Assembly: GCF_028767185.1 (NCBI RefSeq)
Contig: NZ_JARACK010000010.1
Span: forward strand, 36,699-100,698
Origin: Mangrovimonas aestuarii
GTDB taxonomy: Bacteria > Bacteroidota > Bacteroidia > Flavobacteriales > Flavobacteriaceae
DNA: 64,000 nt
Direction: 5' to 3'
Shown: one piece after another, positions 1 to 8,878 of the stretch
How the letters are laid out: each line of letters starts with the position of its first letter
How positions within the stretch are numbered: position 1 is the stretch's first letter
Position numbers and translations under genes: made by a program
The notes under the pieces: model-generated
Database searches by the model: none
What the model saw: only the letters and a program-made list of their open reading frames with translations
Told to the model about the DNA's origin: nothing

Positions 1-10
1 AAAGAAAATC

Positions 11-30
11 TTATGTTTGTAAAAACATAA
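11..30 (+). promoter_or_regulatory. Inverted repeat containing a TAnnTTTG -7 element
   Basis: Positions 12-19 read TATGTTTG, a match to the Bacteroidota -7 consensus TAnnTTTG, 24 bp before the first gene's start codon. The same bases lie in a perfect 8-bp inverted repeat (TTATGTTT 11-18, AAACATAA 23-30, 4-nt loop). The -33 element would lie outside the window. The repeat could be an operator or the end of an upstream gene's terminator; the window edge prevents a decision. Confidence 0.4.
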
Positions 31-43
31 CCTACTTAATTCT

Positions 44-2449
44 TTGGAAATTCGTCTCATCCATCTATTGGCCTTATTCTTATGCGCTGTACTTGGCTAC
101 AGCCAAGGGTTAGAACTAGATGGAACAGTATTAGACGATAAAAACTCTCCCATAGCCTATGCAAATGTTATTCTTCTATCCCAAAAAGACTCTACTTTAG
201 TATCTGGAGTAACTTCTAACGAAAAAGGCATATTCCACTTTCAAGATTTAAGGCCAGGAAACTATATATTAACAACTAGTTTTATGGGGTTTAAAAGCTA
301 TTCTCTAACATTAGAATTAGAGAACAAAATGGAGATACCTCCAATAATCCTTAAGGAAAATGAACAGCGTTTAAACGAAATAAACCTAGTTGGGACAAAA
401 CCTACACTAAAAAAAGAGGTAGACCGATTGGTCTTTCGTGTAGAAAACACTGCTTTAACCGAAGGCAGCATTTGGGATGTGCTTCGAGGCACTCCTGGAA
501 TTTTAATGATCAATGACCAAATAACTGTTAAGAATAGTGCCAACATTATCTATTTGATTAATGGCAAAAGGGTATACTTAACAGGAAATGAATTACAACA
601 ACTATTTTCAAGTTCTAATGCCGCTTATGTACAATCAATTGAAGTAATAACAAATCCACCTGCCAAATACGATGCTGAAGGAGGGGCGGTGATTAACATA
701 AAAATGAGCAAAAATCTTATTACTGGTTATAATGGAAGTCTATTTGCAAATTACACTCAAGGAACTTACCCAAGACCATCGGTTGGAACAAGTCATTTTT
801 ACAGAAGAAAAAACACTGGTATTTATCTAAGCTATACGTACGATGCAGAAAAACTTAATCGTATTGATCGCTCGAATATAGTTTTTACTGAAAACGAATC
901 TCCAATAGGGTCTTGGAAAAGCGATGTTGACCGAAACACCTCATCAAAATCACATAATGCCAATTTGAATGTTGAACATGCGTTTAACGATAAGAATGAA
1001 CTTAACTTTTCGGCAAACACAAACTACACACCTTATTGGAAGCGCAGTACACAAACAGCAACTCAAGCTATAGACTCATCTTTTAACTCGTTAAACAATA
1101 CAAACGACAATAAGTTAAACCTAGCCCTCAACCTAGATTACAGCCATCAATCAAACAAAGGAAATAAACTTAGTAGTAACCTGCACTTTACAAATTATGA
1201 TTATGACAGGTTGCAAAATGTAACAACAGATTATATTGATGCTAACGGAATTTTTATCAGAAACAACTCCTTTAAAGCCATATCAGACCAAAAGACTAAC
1301 ATATATTCCGGGAATCTGGATTACTCAATTCCCATGAAAAATGAAGCAACCTTTGAAACTGGGGCTAAAGTAGCTTTTGTTGAAACAGAAAACGACATTG
1401 AACAAGCCCTAACAAACAATGGATTAACACTTTATGACAACCTAAATTCTGGAGTATTCGACTATAAGGAAACTACTTTGGCGGCATACGTAAGTTATAG
1501 CAAAACTTGGGGGAGTTGGAGTTTAAACTCAGGACTTCGTGCAGAAAACACTTCGATAGATTCTAAAACATCAGGAGCTTTCAACGACAATACCCAAGAT
1601 TATTTTAAAGTATTTCCTACCGTAATATTTTCCTATAATTTCAACAACAACCACAACTTTAGCTTAAGTTACAACAAACGTATAACACGCCCTTCTTACA
1701 CCAACCTAAACCCTTTTAAGTTTTACCTTTCTGACAATGCTTTCGTGCAAGGCAACCCTGACCTTAATCCTACTTTATCACACTTAACAACATTATCGTA
1801 TACACTTAAAGACACATACACTTTCGAGTTATATTGTCGCTTCGAGAAAAATCCTATATCAGAAATCCCCCTTCAAGATAACAACAACAACAAAATAAAG
1901 TATGTTGCCACAAACCTTAAAGAAGCACACGATTATGGTTTCGACTTTATAACCTACAAACCTTTGACCAATGCTTGGTCTATTTACCTAGTAAATTCCA
2001 TTTTCTATGATACTGCAGAGTTTTTTGCTTTAGAAAACAACACCCCTCTACAAAGCAACCAACGTTGGTCTATGTATACTAATGCTGTAAATTACTTTTC
2101 CTTTTTGGAGGACAAATCCCTTAATGCAGAACTATCTATTCTTTATATTTCACCTGTAATCGATGGACCTTCAAGAGTCTCCTCTAGAACTCAAGTTGAC
2201 ATTACAATAAAAAAGAGTTTTTTAGAAGGGAAATGGATTGCTTCTATGGCAATGAACGACATTTTCAGAACTACCGATTTTACTGTTACGAATAATTATT
2301 TAAATCAAGACAACAAAACCTACTCTTGTTTTGACAACCAATGGTTTCGATTTGGTGTACGATACAATTTTGGAAACACAGACCTAAAGGCAAACACAAC
2401 CACAACATCTCATAACGAAAGAGAACGCCTAGAAAGCAACGATCACTAA
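44..2449 (+). CDS. Outer-membrane beta-barrel family protein (TonB receptor-like)
   Basis: Predicted outer-membrane barrel of 801 aa. A signal peptide occupies about residues 1-21 (ends LGYSQ). A carboxypeptidase-regulatory-like beta-sandwich follows at about 25-105 (starts LDGTVLDDKNSPIAYANV), then a plug-like segment at about 118-220 (IEVITNPPAKYDAEGGAVINI), then a barrel rich in alternating aromatic strands to the C-terminus. This order fits the OMP_b-brl_3 family, related to TonB-dependent receptors but with a divergent plug. The start is a TTG at 44: an in-frame stop lies at 20-22 and no ATG precedes the signal peptide. The substrate cannot be told. Its stop overlaps that of the convergent gene by 4 bp. 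Confidence 0.85.
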   Translation: MEIRLIHLLALFLCAVLGYSQGLELDGTVLDDKNSPIAYANVILLSQKDSTLVSGVTSNEKGIFHFQDLRPGNYILTTSFMGFKSYSLTLELENKMEIPPIILKENEQRLNEINLVGTKPTLKKEVDRLVFRVENTALTEGSIWDVLRGTPGILMINDQITVKNSANIIYLINGKRVYLTGNELQQLFSSSNAAYVQSIEVITNPPAKYDAEGGAVINIKMSKNLITGYNGSLFANYTQGTYPRPSVGTSHFYRRKNTGIYLSYTYDAEKLNRIDRSNIVFTENESPIGSWKSDVDRNTSSKSHNANLNVEHAFNDKNELNFSANTNYTPYWKRSTQTATQAIDSSFNSLNNTNDNKLNLALNLDYSHQSNKGNKLSSNLHFTNYDYDRLQNVTTDYIDANGIFIRNNSFKAISDQKTNIYSGNLDYSIPMKNEATFETGAKVAFVETENDIEQALTNNGLTLYDNLNSGVFDYKETTLAAYVSYSKTWGSWSLNSGLRAENTSIDSKTSGAFNDNTQDYFKVFPTVIFSYNFNNNHNFSLSYNKRITRPSYTNLNPFKFYLSDNAFVQGNPDLNPTLSHLTTLSYTLKDTYTFELYCRFEKNPISEIPLQDNNNNKIKYVATNLKEAHDYGFDFITYKPLTNAWSIYLVNSIFYDTAEFFALENNTPLQSNQRWSMYTNAVNYFSFLEDKSLNAELSILYISPVIDGPSRVSSRTQVDITIKKSFLEGKWIASMAMNDIFRTTDFTVTNNYLNQDNKTYSCFDNQWFRFGVRYNFGNTDLKANTTTTSHNERERLESNDH

Positions 2450-3582
2450 TCTTCCCATTCTGCTATAAATAAATTGGTATCGTGCCCGCCACCATTATTT
2501 CTGTTGGAAGAAAAAACCAATTTTGTGCCATCGTTTGAAAATACAGGAAACGCATCGAATGTATCACTATGAGTAATTCGTTCTAGATTTTTACCATCTA
2601 AATCAATCATATACAGATTAAATGGAAAACCACGTTCCGACTCAAAATTAGATGAAAAAATCACTTTTTCACCTGATGGATGAAAAAAAGGACTCCAATT
2701 TGCATTCCCTAAAAAAGTTAGTTGCCTTAACTCACTTCCATCGGCATTACAGATGTACAATTCCATTTCTGTGGGCTGAACAAGTCCTTGAGCCAACAAT
2801 GCTTTATACTCATCAATTTCCCCTGGAGTTTTTGGTCTTGAGGAACGAAAAACAATTTTTGTACCGTCTGGCGAAAAGAAAGCCCCACCATCATAACCTA
2901 GTTCATTTGTAATTTGCTGTACATTGCTTCCATCTAAATTCATAGTATATAACTCCAAATCCCCACTTCTTGTAGATGTAAAAACTATTTTATCCCCTTT
3001 GGGAGATACCGTAGCCTCAGCATCATAACCTGGCTCTTGAGTTAATCGCTTTACAATATTCCCTTTTAAATCAGACACAAAGATGTCGTAACTATCGTAA
3101 ATTGGCCAGACATATTTGCCATTCTTTCTAAGGGGAGTTTCAGGGCAAACACTATCCTTCATATGCGTTGAAGCATAAACAATGTACTTATTATCCGGCA
3201 AAAAATATGAGCATGTTGTTCTTCCTTTACCAGTACTAACCATTGGAGGCATAGTATCTTTAAACTCGTCATTGGCATCCATTAAAAACATTTGATCACA
3301 ACCCACTTTCCATTTTGAATTATTAGACTGAAACACTAATTGTTTATCATCAAAACTCCAATATGCCTCGGCATTATCACCCCCAAAAGTTATCTGTCGC
3401 AATGATTTAAAATGAGATTCATCTTTAAAAATCAAACCATTGCCATCCATAACTATAGGAGCAGCAATAGTATCAGTTGGATTAACCTTAACTGGAACCC
3501 TAGGATCATCATCAGTATGCCTATTTCTACATCCTAACAACAAAACACCCATTGTAACAGAAAACAACCATTTTAGACACAT
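2446..3582 (-). CDS. TolB-like beta-propeller (PD40) lipoprotein
   Basis: Predicted lipoprotein with a WD40-like PD40 propeller. From the ATG at 3582 it has a short hydrophobic leader ending in a lipobox (LLLGC), so it is probably anchored to a membrane facing the periplasm or surface. At least four propeller blades are visible, each with the pattern G-x-K-(I/L)-V-F-x-S-x-R (for example GDKIVFTSTRSGDLELY and GTKLVFSSNRNNG) in the last 200 residues. An upstream in-frame start at 3612 would add ten non-signal residues, so 3582 is preferred. It is divergent from an M28 peptidase lipoprotein 35 bp away, which suggests a joint role in peptide or protein handling. The TolB similarity is structural and does not imply the Tol-Pal role. 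Confidence 0.85.
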   Translation of the reverse strand: MCLKWLFSVTMGVLLLGCRNRHTDDDPRVPVKVNPTDTIAAPIVMDGNGLIFKDESHFKSLRQITFGGDNAEAYWSFDDKQLVFQSNNSKWKVGCDQMFLMDANDEFKDTMPPMVSTGKGRTTCSYFLPDNKYIVYASTHMKDSVCPETPLRKNGKYVWPIYDSYDIFVSDLKGNIVKRLTQEPGYDAEATVSPKGDKIVFTSTRSGDLELYTMNLDGSNVQQITNELGYDGGAFFSPDGTKIVFRSSRPKTPGEIDEYKALLAQGLVQPTEMELYICNADGSELRQLTFLGNANWSPFFHPSGEKVIFSSNFESERGFPFNLYMIDLDGKNLERITHSDTFDAFPVFSNDGTKLVFSSNRNNGGGHDTNLFIAEWED

Positions 3583-3617
3583 AATATTGTTATTTTTAAG
3601 TAAAAATAACACTTAAA

Positions 3618-4844
3618 ATGAAACAACTAATCTTTCTTTCATTACTCACTTTATTTACGGCATGTAAAAAGAACCCGTCTTTAACAGAAAACAATATTAA
3701 AAAAGACATAACGTTTTTGGCAGATGATAAACTAGAAGGTAGAGAAACGGGCACAAAAGGAGAAGAAATGGCCGCAAATTATATCGCTAAACGATTTAAA
3801 CAACTGCAACTATCACCCAAGGGAACAAATGGATTTTTACAAACATTTTCGTTCAAACCAAAAATCAACCCTCATGAAAATGTTAAATACACTAATACAT
3901 CTACAGAAAGCTCTATAACAGGGTCCAATGTCATAGGTTTTTTGGATAACAAGGCCTCCAACACTATAGTTATTGGCGCACATTACGACCATCTTGGATT
4001 TGGAGATGAAAACTCATTACACCGCGGCGAAAGAGCTATTCACAATGGTGCTGATGATAACGCAAGTGGTGTGGCGGTTATGCTAAGGCTTGCAGGGTTA
4101 TTAAACGAACAAAACAAAAACAATAACTATTTGTTCATTGCCTTTTCTGGTGAGGAAATGGGACTTTTGGGTTCAAACTATTTTGTAAAACACCCTACAG
4201 TAGACCTAAAAACGATAAACTATATGATAAATCTGGATATGGTAGGGCGCCTTAAACCAGATAACACTTTAGCAGTTTATGGAATTGGCACCTCACCATC
4301 ATGGAAACAAACTATAAATGCCACTAACACAAACTTCAAATTAACAGAGAAAGAGTCTGGAATAGGCCCATCAGACCACACATCGTTTTACCTCCATAAT
4401 ATTCCTGTGTTGCATTTTTTCACAGGGCAGCACAAAGATTACCATAAACCAGATGATGACATTGAAAAACTCAACTATGAGGGGATGGAGGCAATTTCCA
4501 ACTATATTTTTGATATCACCACGGAACTAGATGACAATGCCAAACTTGCCTTTAGGAAGACAAAAAACGAAAGTGAAGAAGTTCCAAGATTTAAGGTAAC
4601 TCTAGGAGTTGTTCCTGATTATTTATTTGATGGTAAAGGAATGCGAATTGATGGTATTAGCGAAGGCAAACCCGCTCAAATAGCTGGACTACAAAAAGGT
4701 GATATCGTGCTTAAACTTGGAGATCTTGAAGTTATTGATATGATGAGCTACATGAAAGCACTTGCTGTATATAACAAAGGCGACGAAACCGAAGTAACTG
4801 TAAACAGAAATGGAGACACTCTTATTGTTAACTTAAAATTCTAG
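3618..4844 (+). CDS. M28 family zinc aminopeptidase lipoprotein with C-terminal PDZ domain
   Basis: Predicted periplasmic or surface metallopeptidase of 408 aa. The lipobox is at residues 13-16 (FTAC). The M28 di-zinc ligands are visible: HYDH (about 122-125), ADDNASG (about 145-151), SGEEMG (about 178-183), NLDMVGR, and a late His in TGQHKDYHKPDD. A PDZ domain spans about residues 325-408 (ISEGKPAQIAGLQKGDIVLKLGD), as in several Bacteroidota M28 peptidases. The family removes N-terminal amino acids from peptides; the true substrate is unknown. All metal ligands appear intact, so it should be active. It is divergent from the TolB-like lipoprotein. Confidence 0.92.
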   Translation: MKQLIFLSLLTLFTACKKNPSLTENNIKKDITFLADDKLEGRETGTKGEEMAANYIAKRFKQLQLSPKGTNGFLQTFSFKPKINPHENVKYTNTSTESSITGSNVIGFLDNKASNTIVIGAHYDHLGFGDENSLHRGERAIHNGADDNASGVAVMLRLAGLLNEQNKNNNYLFIAFSGEEMGLLGSNYFVKHPTVDLKTINYMINLDMVGRLKPDNTLAVYGIGTSPSWKQTINATNTNFKLTEKESGIGPSDHTSFYLHNIPVLHFFTGQHKDYHKPDDDIEKLNYEGMEAISNYIFDITTELDDNAKLAFRKTKNESEEVPRFKVTLGVVPDYLFDGKGMRIDGISEGKPAQIAGLQKGDIVLKLGDLEVIDMMSYMKALAVYNKGDETEVTVNRNGDTLIVNLKF

Positions 4845-4863
4845 ATAATTACATCATTTTCAG

Positions 4864-4871
4864 TACCTTTG
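4864..4871 (+). promoter_or_regulatory. -7 element (TACCTTTG) for dusB
   Basis: TACCTTTG followed by C matches the flavobacterial TAnnTTTGC pattern 26 bp before the dusB start codon. No convincing TTG at the -33 distance was found. Confidence 0.5.
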
Positions 4872-4897
4872 CAGCCCTTTAATAAATATTTTGACCT

Positions 4898-5893
4898 TTG
4901 GTAAAGATAGACAACATAGAACTCCCTGATTTTCCGCTGCTTCTAGCACCAATGGAAGATGTTAGCGACCCTCCTTTTCGGGCATTGTGCAAGGAACAAG
5001 GAGCCGATGTAGTATATACTGAATTTATTTCCAGTGAAGGATTAATTCGTGATGCTGCAAAAAGCACCATGAAATTGGACATCTACGAAAAAGAGCGTCC
5101 AGTAGGAATACAAATATTTGGAGCCAACCTTGAAAGTATGCTTCAAACTGTTGACATAGTTGAAAAATCTAATCCTGATATAATCGATATCAACTTTGGT
5201 TGTCCCGTAAAGAAAGTGGTTTGTAAAGGAGCCGGAGCAGGCATCTTGAAGGATATCGACCTTATGGTGAAACTTACCCAGGAAATGGTAAAGCGCACCA
5301 GTTTGCCAATTACCGTCAAAACTCGTTTGGGGTGGGATCACGACTCTATAAAAATTGTTGAAGTTGCCGAACGTCTTCAAGACGTAGGTTGCAAGGCCAT
5401 ATCCATACACGGGCGCACACGAGCACAAATGTACAAGGGTAATGCCGATTGGCGGCCTATTGCCGAAGTAAAAAACAATCCACGCATGAATATTCCTGTG
5501 TTTGGAAACGGAGATGTAGACACTCCAGAAAGAGCTATGGAAATGCGTGATGTCTACGGATTGGATGGTTGTATGATTGGACGTGCTTCAATAGGAAACC
5601 CTTGGTTCTTTAAACAAGTTAAGCACTATTTTAAAACAGGAGAGCACCTAGCGCCGATTTCGCTTGAAGAAAGAGTAGATGCAGCTCGCAGACATTTACA
5701 AATGGCCATTGATTGGAAAGGGGAAAAGCTCGGTGTTTTCGAAACCAGAAGGCATTACACCAATTACTTCAGAGGTATTCCCGGCATTAAACCTTTCAGA
5801 ATGAAAATGGTAACCAGTGACGATCCTGCTGATGTTTTTACTGCTTTTGATGAAGTATTAGAAGCTTTTGGTGATTTTCAATTCACAGAATAG
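4898..5893 (+). CDS. dusB: tRNA-dihydrouridine synthase (DusB family)
   Basis: Cytoplasmic FMN enzyme that reduces uridine to dihydrouridine in the tRNA D-loop. The TIM-barrel signature APMEDVSDPPFRALC is at about residues 17-31. The segment INFGCPVKKVVCKGAG carries the expected catalytic Cys (about residue 109). HGRTRAQMYKG and the GNGDVDTPE and GCMIGRASIGNPW phosphate-binding segments follow in the usual order. The 331-aa length is normal. The start is TTG at 4898: translation from there gives the family's usual N-terminus (MVKI.NIELPDFPLLLAPM) and no ATG is available. A -7 element lies 26 bp upstream, so it is likely transcribed on its own. Confidence 0.95.
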   Translation: MVKIDNIELPDFPLLLAPMEDVSDPPFRALCKEQGADVVYTEFISSEGLIRDAAKSTMKLDIYEKERPVGIQIFGANLESMLQTVDIVEKSNPDIIDINFGCPVKKVVCKGAGAGILKDIDLMVKLTQEMVKRTSLPITVKTRLGWDHDSIKIVEVAERLQDVGCKAISIHGRTRAQMYKGNADWRPIAEVKNNPRMNIPVFGNGDVDTPERAMEMRDVYGLDGCMIGRASIGNPWFFKQVKHYFKTGEHLAPISLEERVDAARRHLQMAIDWKGEKLGVFETRRHYTNYFRGIPGIKPFRMKMVTSDDPADVFTAFDEVLEAFGDFQFTE

Positions 5894-5995
5894 AACACAC
5901 CCAGATCAACGATAATTACCACTCTTTTAAGTTTCAACTTTTGGGTTGTAGACTAGACTTTAGAAATCCTTAACATGAAATTAAAATTTTGATGT

Positions 5996-6003
5996 TATTT
6001 TTG
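5996..6003 (+). promoter_or_regulatory. -7 element (TATTTTTG) for the small secreted protein
   Basis: TATTTTTG matches TAnnTTTG and ends 22 bp before the ATG of the 99-aa gene at 6026. No -33 TTG at the right spacing was seen. Confidence 0.4.
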
Positions 6004-6025
6004 AGATTGGTATATTCACAAAAAA

Positions 6026-6325
6026 ATGCCTAGAACAACAATATCCATATTCTTTTCTATTCTGTTTGTGCTATTTGTTTCTGCACCAACAGTAATTTCT
6101 GTTATAGAAAAGAGTTTCGATGTTTCGGTATTTTTCAGCATGAATGAAGAAGAAAACAACGAAAATGAAGTTTCTAAGAAATTAGAACTTAAGATGTTTG
6201 AACTTACGGATACTGCTCAATTATCACAATTAGAGCGATCAGTTAAAAACGAAATCGTTTTTTACTTAAAGCCCTATGCGTTATTGTCTGCTGACAACAC
6301 CTCACCCCCTCCTGAACAAGTATAA
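6026..6325 (+). CDS. Small secreted or membrane-anchored protein of unknown function
   Basis: I do not recognise this 99-aa protein. It has a hydrophobic N-terminus (residues about 5-26, SIFFSILFVLFVSAPTVISV) that could be a signal peptide or an anchor. A Glu/Asn-rich charged stretch (MNEEENNENEVSKKLELK) and a short C-terminal domain ending in a proline-rich tail (SPPPEQV) follow. It has its own candidate -7 element and lies between dusB and the first SulP transporter. Flavobacteria often carry such roughly 100-aa proteins, so it may be a real conserved gene, but no function should be assigned. Confidence 0.6.
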   Translation: MPRTTISIFFSILFVLFVSAPTVISVIEKSFDVSVFFSMNEEENNENEVSKKLELKMFELTDTAQLSQLERSVKNEIVFYLKPYALLSADNTSPPPEQV

Positions 6326-6341
6326 TACACATTTATTTACA

Positions 6342-6365
6342 GCAAATTCACTGTTCTGAATTTGC
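6342..6365. repeat. Perfect 9-bp inverted repeat downstream of the small secreted protein
   Basis: GCAAATTCA (6342-6350) and TGAATTTGC (6357-6365) form a hairpin with a 6-nt loop. No T-run follows, so it is a weak terminator candidate or a protein-binding site rather than a clear intrinsic terminator. Confidence 0.4.
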
Positions 6366-6401
6366 CTATTCAATTATTTATTATCTGAAAAATGTTCAAT
6401 T

Positions 6402-6427
6402 GCTTTGGTCTTTACATATACCAAAGC
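6402..6427. repeat. Perfect 8-bp inverted repeat just upstream of the first SulP gene
   Basis: GCTTTGGT (6402-6409) and ACCAAAGC (6420-6427) are separated by 10 bp, ending 16 bp before the SulP ATG at 6444. The arm spacing suits either a 5'-UTR hairpin or a dimeric regulator site. It overlaps a poor -7 match (TTGCTTTG, 6400-6407). Confidence 0.4.
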
Positions 6428-6443
6428 CTAAGTGTATTATATT

Positions 6444-8036
6444 ATGTTCAAGTATATTAAAAATGACTTACCGGCAAGTATCGTAGTTTTCTTCGTAGCT
6501 CTCCCCTTATGTTTAGGAATAGCCTTAGCCAGTGGTGCGCCATTGTTCTCTGGTTTAATTGCCGGTATTATTGGTGGGATTGTTGTTGGTTCTTTAAGTG
6601 GCTCCAATATTGGAGTGAGTGGACCTGCAGCAGGTTTGGCCGCTATCGTATTAACTGCCATAGGCGCCTTAGGAGGATATGAAAACTTCCTTCTTGCTGT
6701 CGTTTTAGGTGGAGTCATCCAACTGATATTAGGATTCTTAAAAGCAGGGGTTATTGGATATTATTTCCCATCATCAGTAATTAAAGGGATGCTTACAGGA
6801 ATTGGAATCATCATCATCCTAAAACAAATACCTCACTTTTTTGGTTATGATGCCGAACCTGAGGGAGCGGACAGTTTTCTTGAGGCATCTGGAGAAAACA
6901 CCTTTTCCTCCATTTTGCATATTTTCGACAATATTATCATGGGGTCTATGATCATTGGTATAGCTGCACTTGGTGTAATCCTTTTTTGGGATAATATACT
7001 TGCCAAAAAAGCCAAGTTTTTTAAAGTTATTCAAGGGCCTTTAGTTGCGGTTGTATTAGGTATTATATTTTTTGTAATCACCAAATCCAACAGTGCTTTA
7101 AGCATTTCCGATTCCCACTTGGTTAGCGTGCCTATTCCAGATGATTTTAGTTCTTTTTTAGGACAGTTCTCCTTTCCTAATTTTGCAGCAATTACTAATT
7201 ACGAGGTTTGGGTAACAGCATTTACAATTGCACTGGTAGCTAGTTTAGAAACTTTACTATGTGTAGAAGCAACGGATAAATTAGACCCACACAAAAATGT
7301 AACCCCAACCAACCGAGAGTTATTGGCACAAGGAACGGGAAATATTTTTTCTGGATTAGTTGGAGGTTTACCGATTACCCAAGTAATCGTTAGAAGTTCT
7401 GCCAATATTCAATCGGGAGGACGAACCAAACTGTCAGCCATTATCCACGGAATACTGTTATTAATTTCGGTTATCTTGATTCCAAGATTATTAAATATGA
7501 TTCCTTTATCTGTTTTGGCTGCCATTCTATTGGTCGTGGGCTATAAACTGGCAAAACCAAAATTGTTTTTGGAAATGTACAGTTTAGGTTGGAAACAATG
7601 GCTTCCATTTATCGTTACTGTACTGGGTATTGTATTTACAGATCTATTAAAAGGAATAAGCCTAGGACTTGTTGTAGGGATTATTGTTATCCTCTTGAAA
7701 AGCTACCAAAACTCTCACTTCTTGCACATTGAAGACAAAAGTAACGCTAAGCATAAAATAAAAATGACACTTGCAGAAGAGGTAACCTTCATCAATAAGG
7801 GGGCCATTCTTAAAGAATTACACAGCTTGCCTCGAGACACTTATCTGGAAATTGATGTGATGAAGACTCGTTATTTGGATCATGATATTATTGAGATTCT
7901 AGAAGACTTTACCCATATAGCGAAAGAACGAAACATCGATGTGAAATTGATATCTGAACGGGGAGTGATTGAAAACCCTCCAAGTTTTATTCAGTTCTTT
8001 AAAGAACGTCCAAAATCCAAACTAAGCTTAAGCTAA
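6444..8036 (+). CDS. SulP family inorganic anion transporter (probable bicarbonate uptake)
   Basis: Inner-membrane SulP/SLC26 transporter of about 530 aa. It has 10-14 hydrophobic segments, the N-terminal SulP signature (DLPASIVVFFVALPLCLGIA), GGLPITQVIVRSSANIQSGG in the transport core, and a shortened STAS-like domain from about residue 445. The ATG at 6444 is preferred over the GTG at 6432 because MFKYIKNDLPAS is the usual family N-terminus. SulP members move sulfate, bicarbonate or other anions. The immediate downstream Usp and beta-carbonic anhydrase argue for bicarbonate (BicA-like) and possible sodium coupling, but this is inference from context. Confidence 0.9.
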   Translation: MFKYIKNDLPASIVVFFVALPLCLGIALASGAPLFSGLIAGIIGGIVVGSLSGSNIGVSGPAAGLAAIVLTAIGALGGYENFLLAVVLGGVIQLILGFLKAGVIGYYFPSSVIKGMLTGIGIIIILKQIPHFFGYDAEPEGADSFLEASGENTFSSILHIFDNIIMGSMIIGIAALGVILFWDNILAKKAKFFKVIQGPLVAVVLGIIFFVITKSNSALSISDSHLVSVPIPDDFSSFLGQFSFPNFAAITNYEVWVTAFTIALVASLETLLCVEATDKLDPHKNVTPTNRELLAQGTGNIFSGLVGGLPITQVIVRSSANIQSGGRTKLSAIIHGILLLISVILIPRLLNMIPLSVLAAILLVVGYKLAKPKLFLEMYSLGWKQWLPFIVTVLGIVFTDLLKGISLGLVVGIIVILLKSYQNSHFLHIEDKSNAKHKIKMTLAEEVTFINKGAILKELHSLPRDTYLEIDVMKTRYLDHDIIEILEDFTHIAKERNIDVKLISERGVIENPPSFIQFFKERPKSKLSLS

Positions 8037-8041
8037 CACTT

Positions 8042-8839
8042 ATGGATTCTAATGCACAAAACATATTGGTGCTTTCAGATTTGGGAGGTACAACTGATAC
8101 TACCTTAAAGAGTGCAGTGAGTTTGGCCAACATGATTAATGGCAGAATTGAGTTGTTTCATGTGAAAAAGCCAAAAGACATTGTACAAATGGAAAATCAG
8201 TTGTCGGCAATTCGAAGCATTAACGAAGAAAAGAATAGAACTAGAAAGAGCATTCAAAAAATGATCCAGCCAATTGCGCAAACTTATGGAATACCAATCC
8301 AGTTTAACTTTGCTTTTGGCAACGTCATAAACGAAATAGGATCATATATCAAAGAATCCCGTCCAGATATCATTGTTATGGGTAAAAAGCAGTCCAAACT
8401 GCTTAATTTAGGAAGTGATAGGTTAACCCAATTTATACTGGACGAACACGAAGGCCCAATTATAATAGCCGGTATGGAAAACAGCTTAGAACCCAATAAA
8501 CAATTATCTTTGGGAGTTTTTAATGGCTCATATTCGAGCTTTACCGAAAACCTATTGCCTTTTACTGAGCAACCTGTAAAATCCTTCAAAATAGTGCATG
8601 GTGATGACACTATAAGCACATACAAACATTCTGAAAATAAAGACATTGTGGAGTATATTTTCGAAGCAGGTGATCAAACCATTAAAAACATATCCAAATA
8701 CCTATCTAAAAGCAATGTAAATTTGTTTTCTATAGATAGAAGACAATCAAAGTCAAAGAATAATATAAAATCAAAACATACAGATATTTTAAATATTGTA
8801 AATAACATTAATATCTCACTCTTATTATCGTCGAAGTAA
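8042..8839 (+). CDS. Universal stress protein family protein
   Basis: Cytoplasmic UspA-fold protein of 265 aa that starts 5 bp after the SulP stop. The N-terminal half (about residues 1-150) is a recognisable Usp domain: NILVLSDLGGTTDTTLKSA at the start and DIIVMGKKQSKLLNLGSD, the ATP-binding-like loop, near residue 115. The C-terminal half is a degenerate second domain without a clear nucleotide loop. Tandem Usp proteins next to SulP transporters are common and probably modulate the transporter, but no direct evidence exists in the sequence. Confidence 0.85.
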   Translation: MDSNAQNILVLSDLGGTTDTTLKSAVSLANMINGRIELFHVKKPKDIVQMENQLSAIRSINEEKNRTRKSIQKMIQPIAQTYGIPIQFNFAFGNVINEIGSYIKESRPDIIVMGKKQSKLLNLGSDRLTQFILDEHEGPIIIAGMENSLEPNKQLSLGVFNGSYSSFTENLLPFTEQPVKSFKIVHGDDTISTYKHSENKDIVEYIFEAGDQTIKNISKYLSKSNVNLFSIDRRQSKSKNNIKSKHTDILNIVNNINISLLLSSK

Positions 8840-8878
8840 TTAAGAGACTATAAGTGAGTTATAAAATCAACTAAAATT

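Noticed and set aside
5042..5428. 128-codon minus-strand frame inside dusB
   Set aside because: Antisense to conserved catalytic segments of dusB; no promoter or homology cue.
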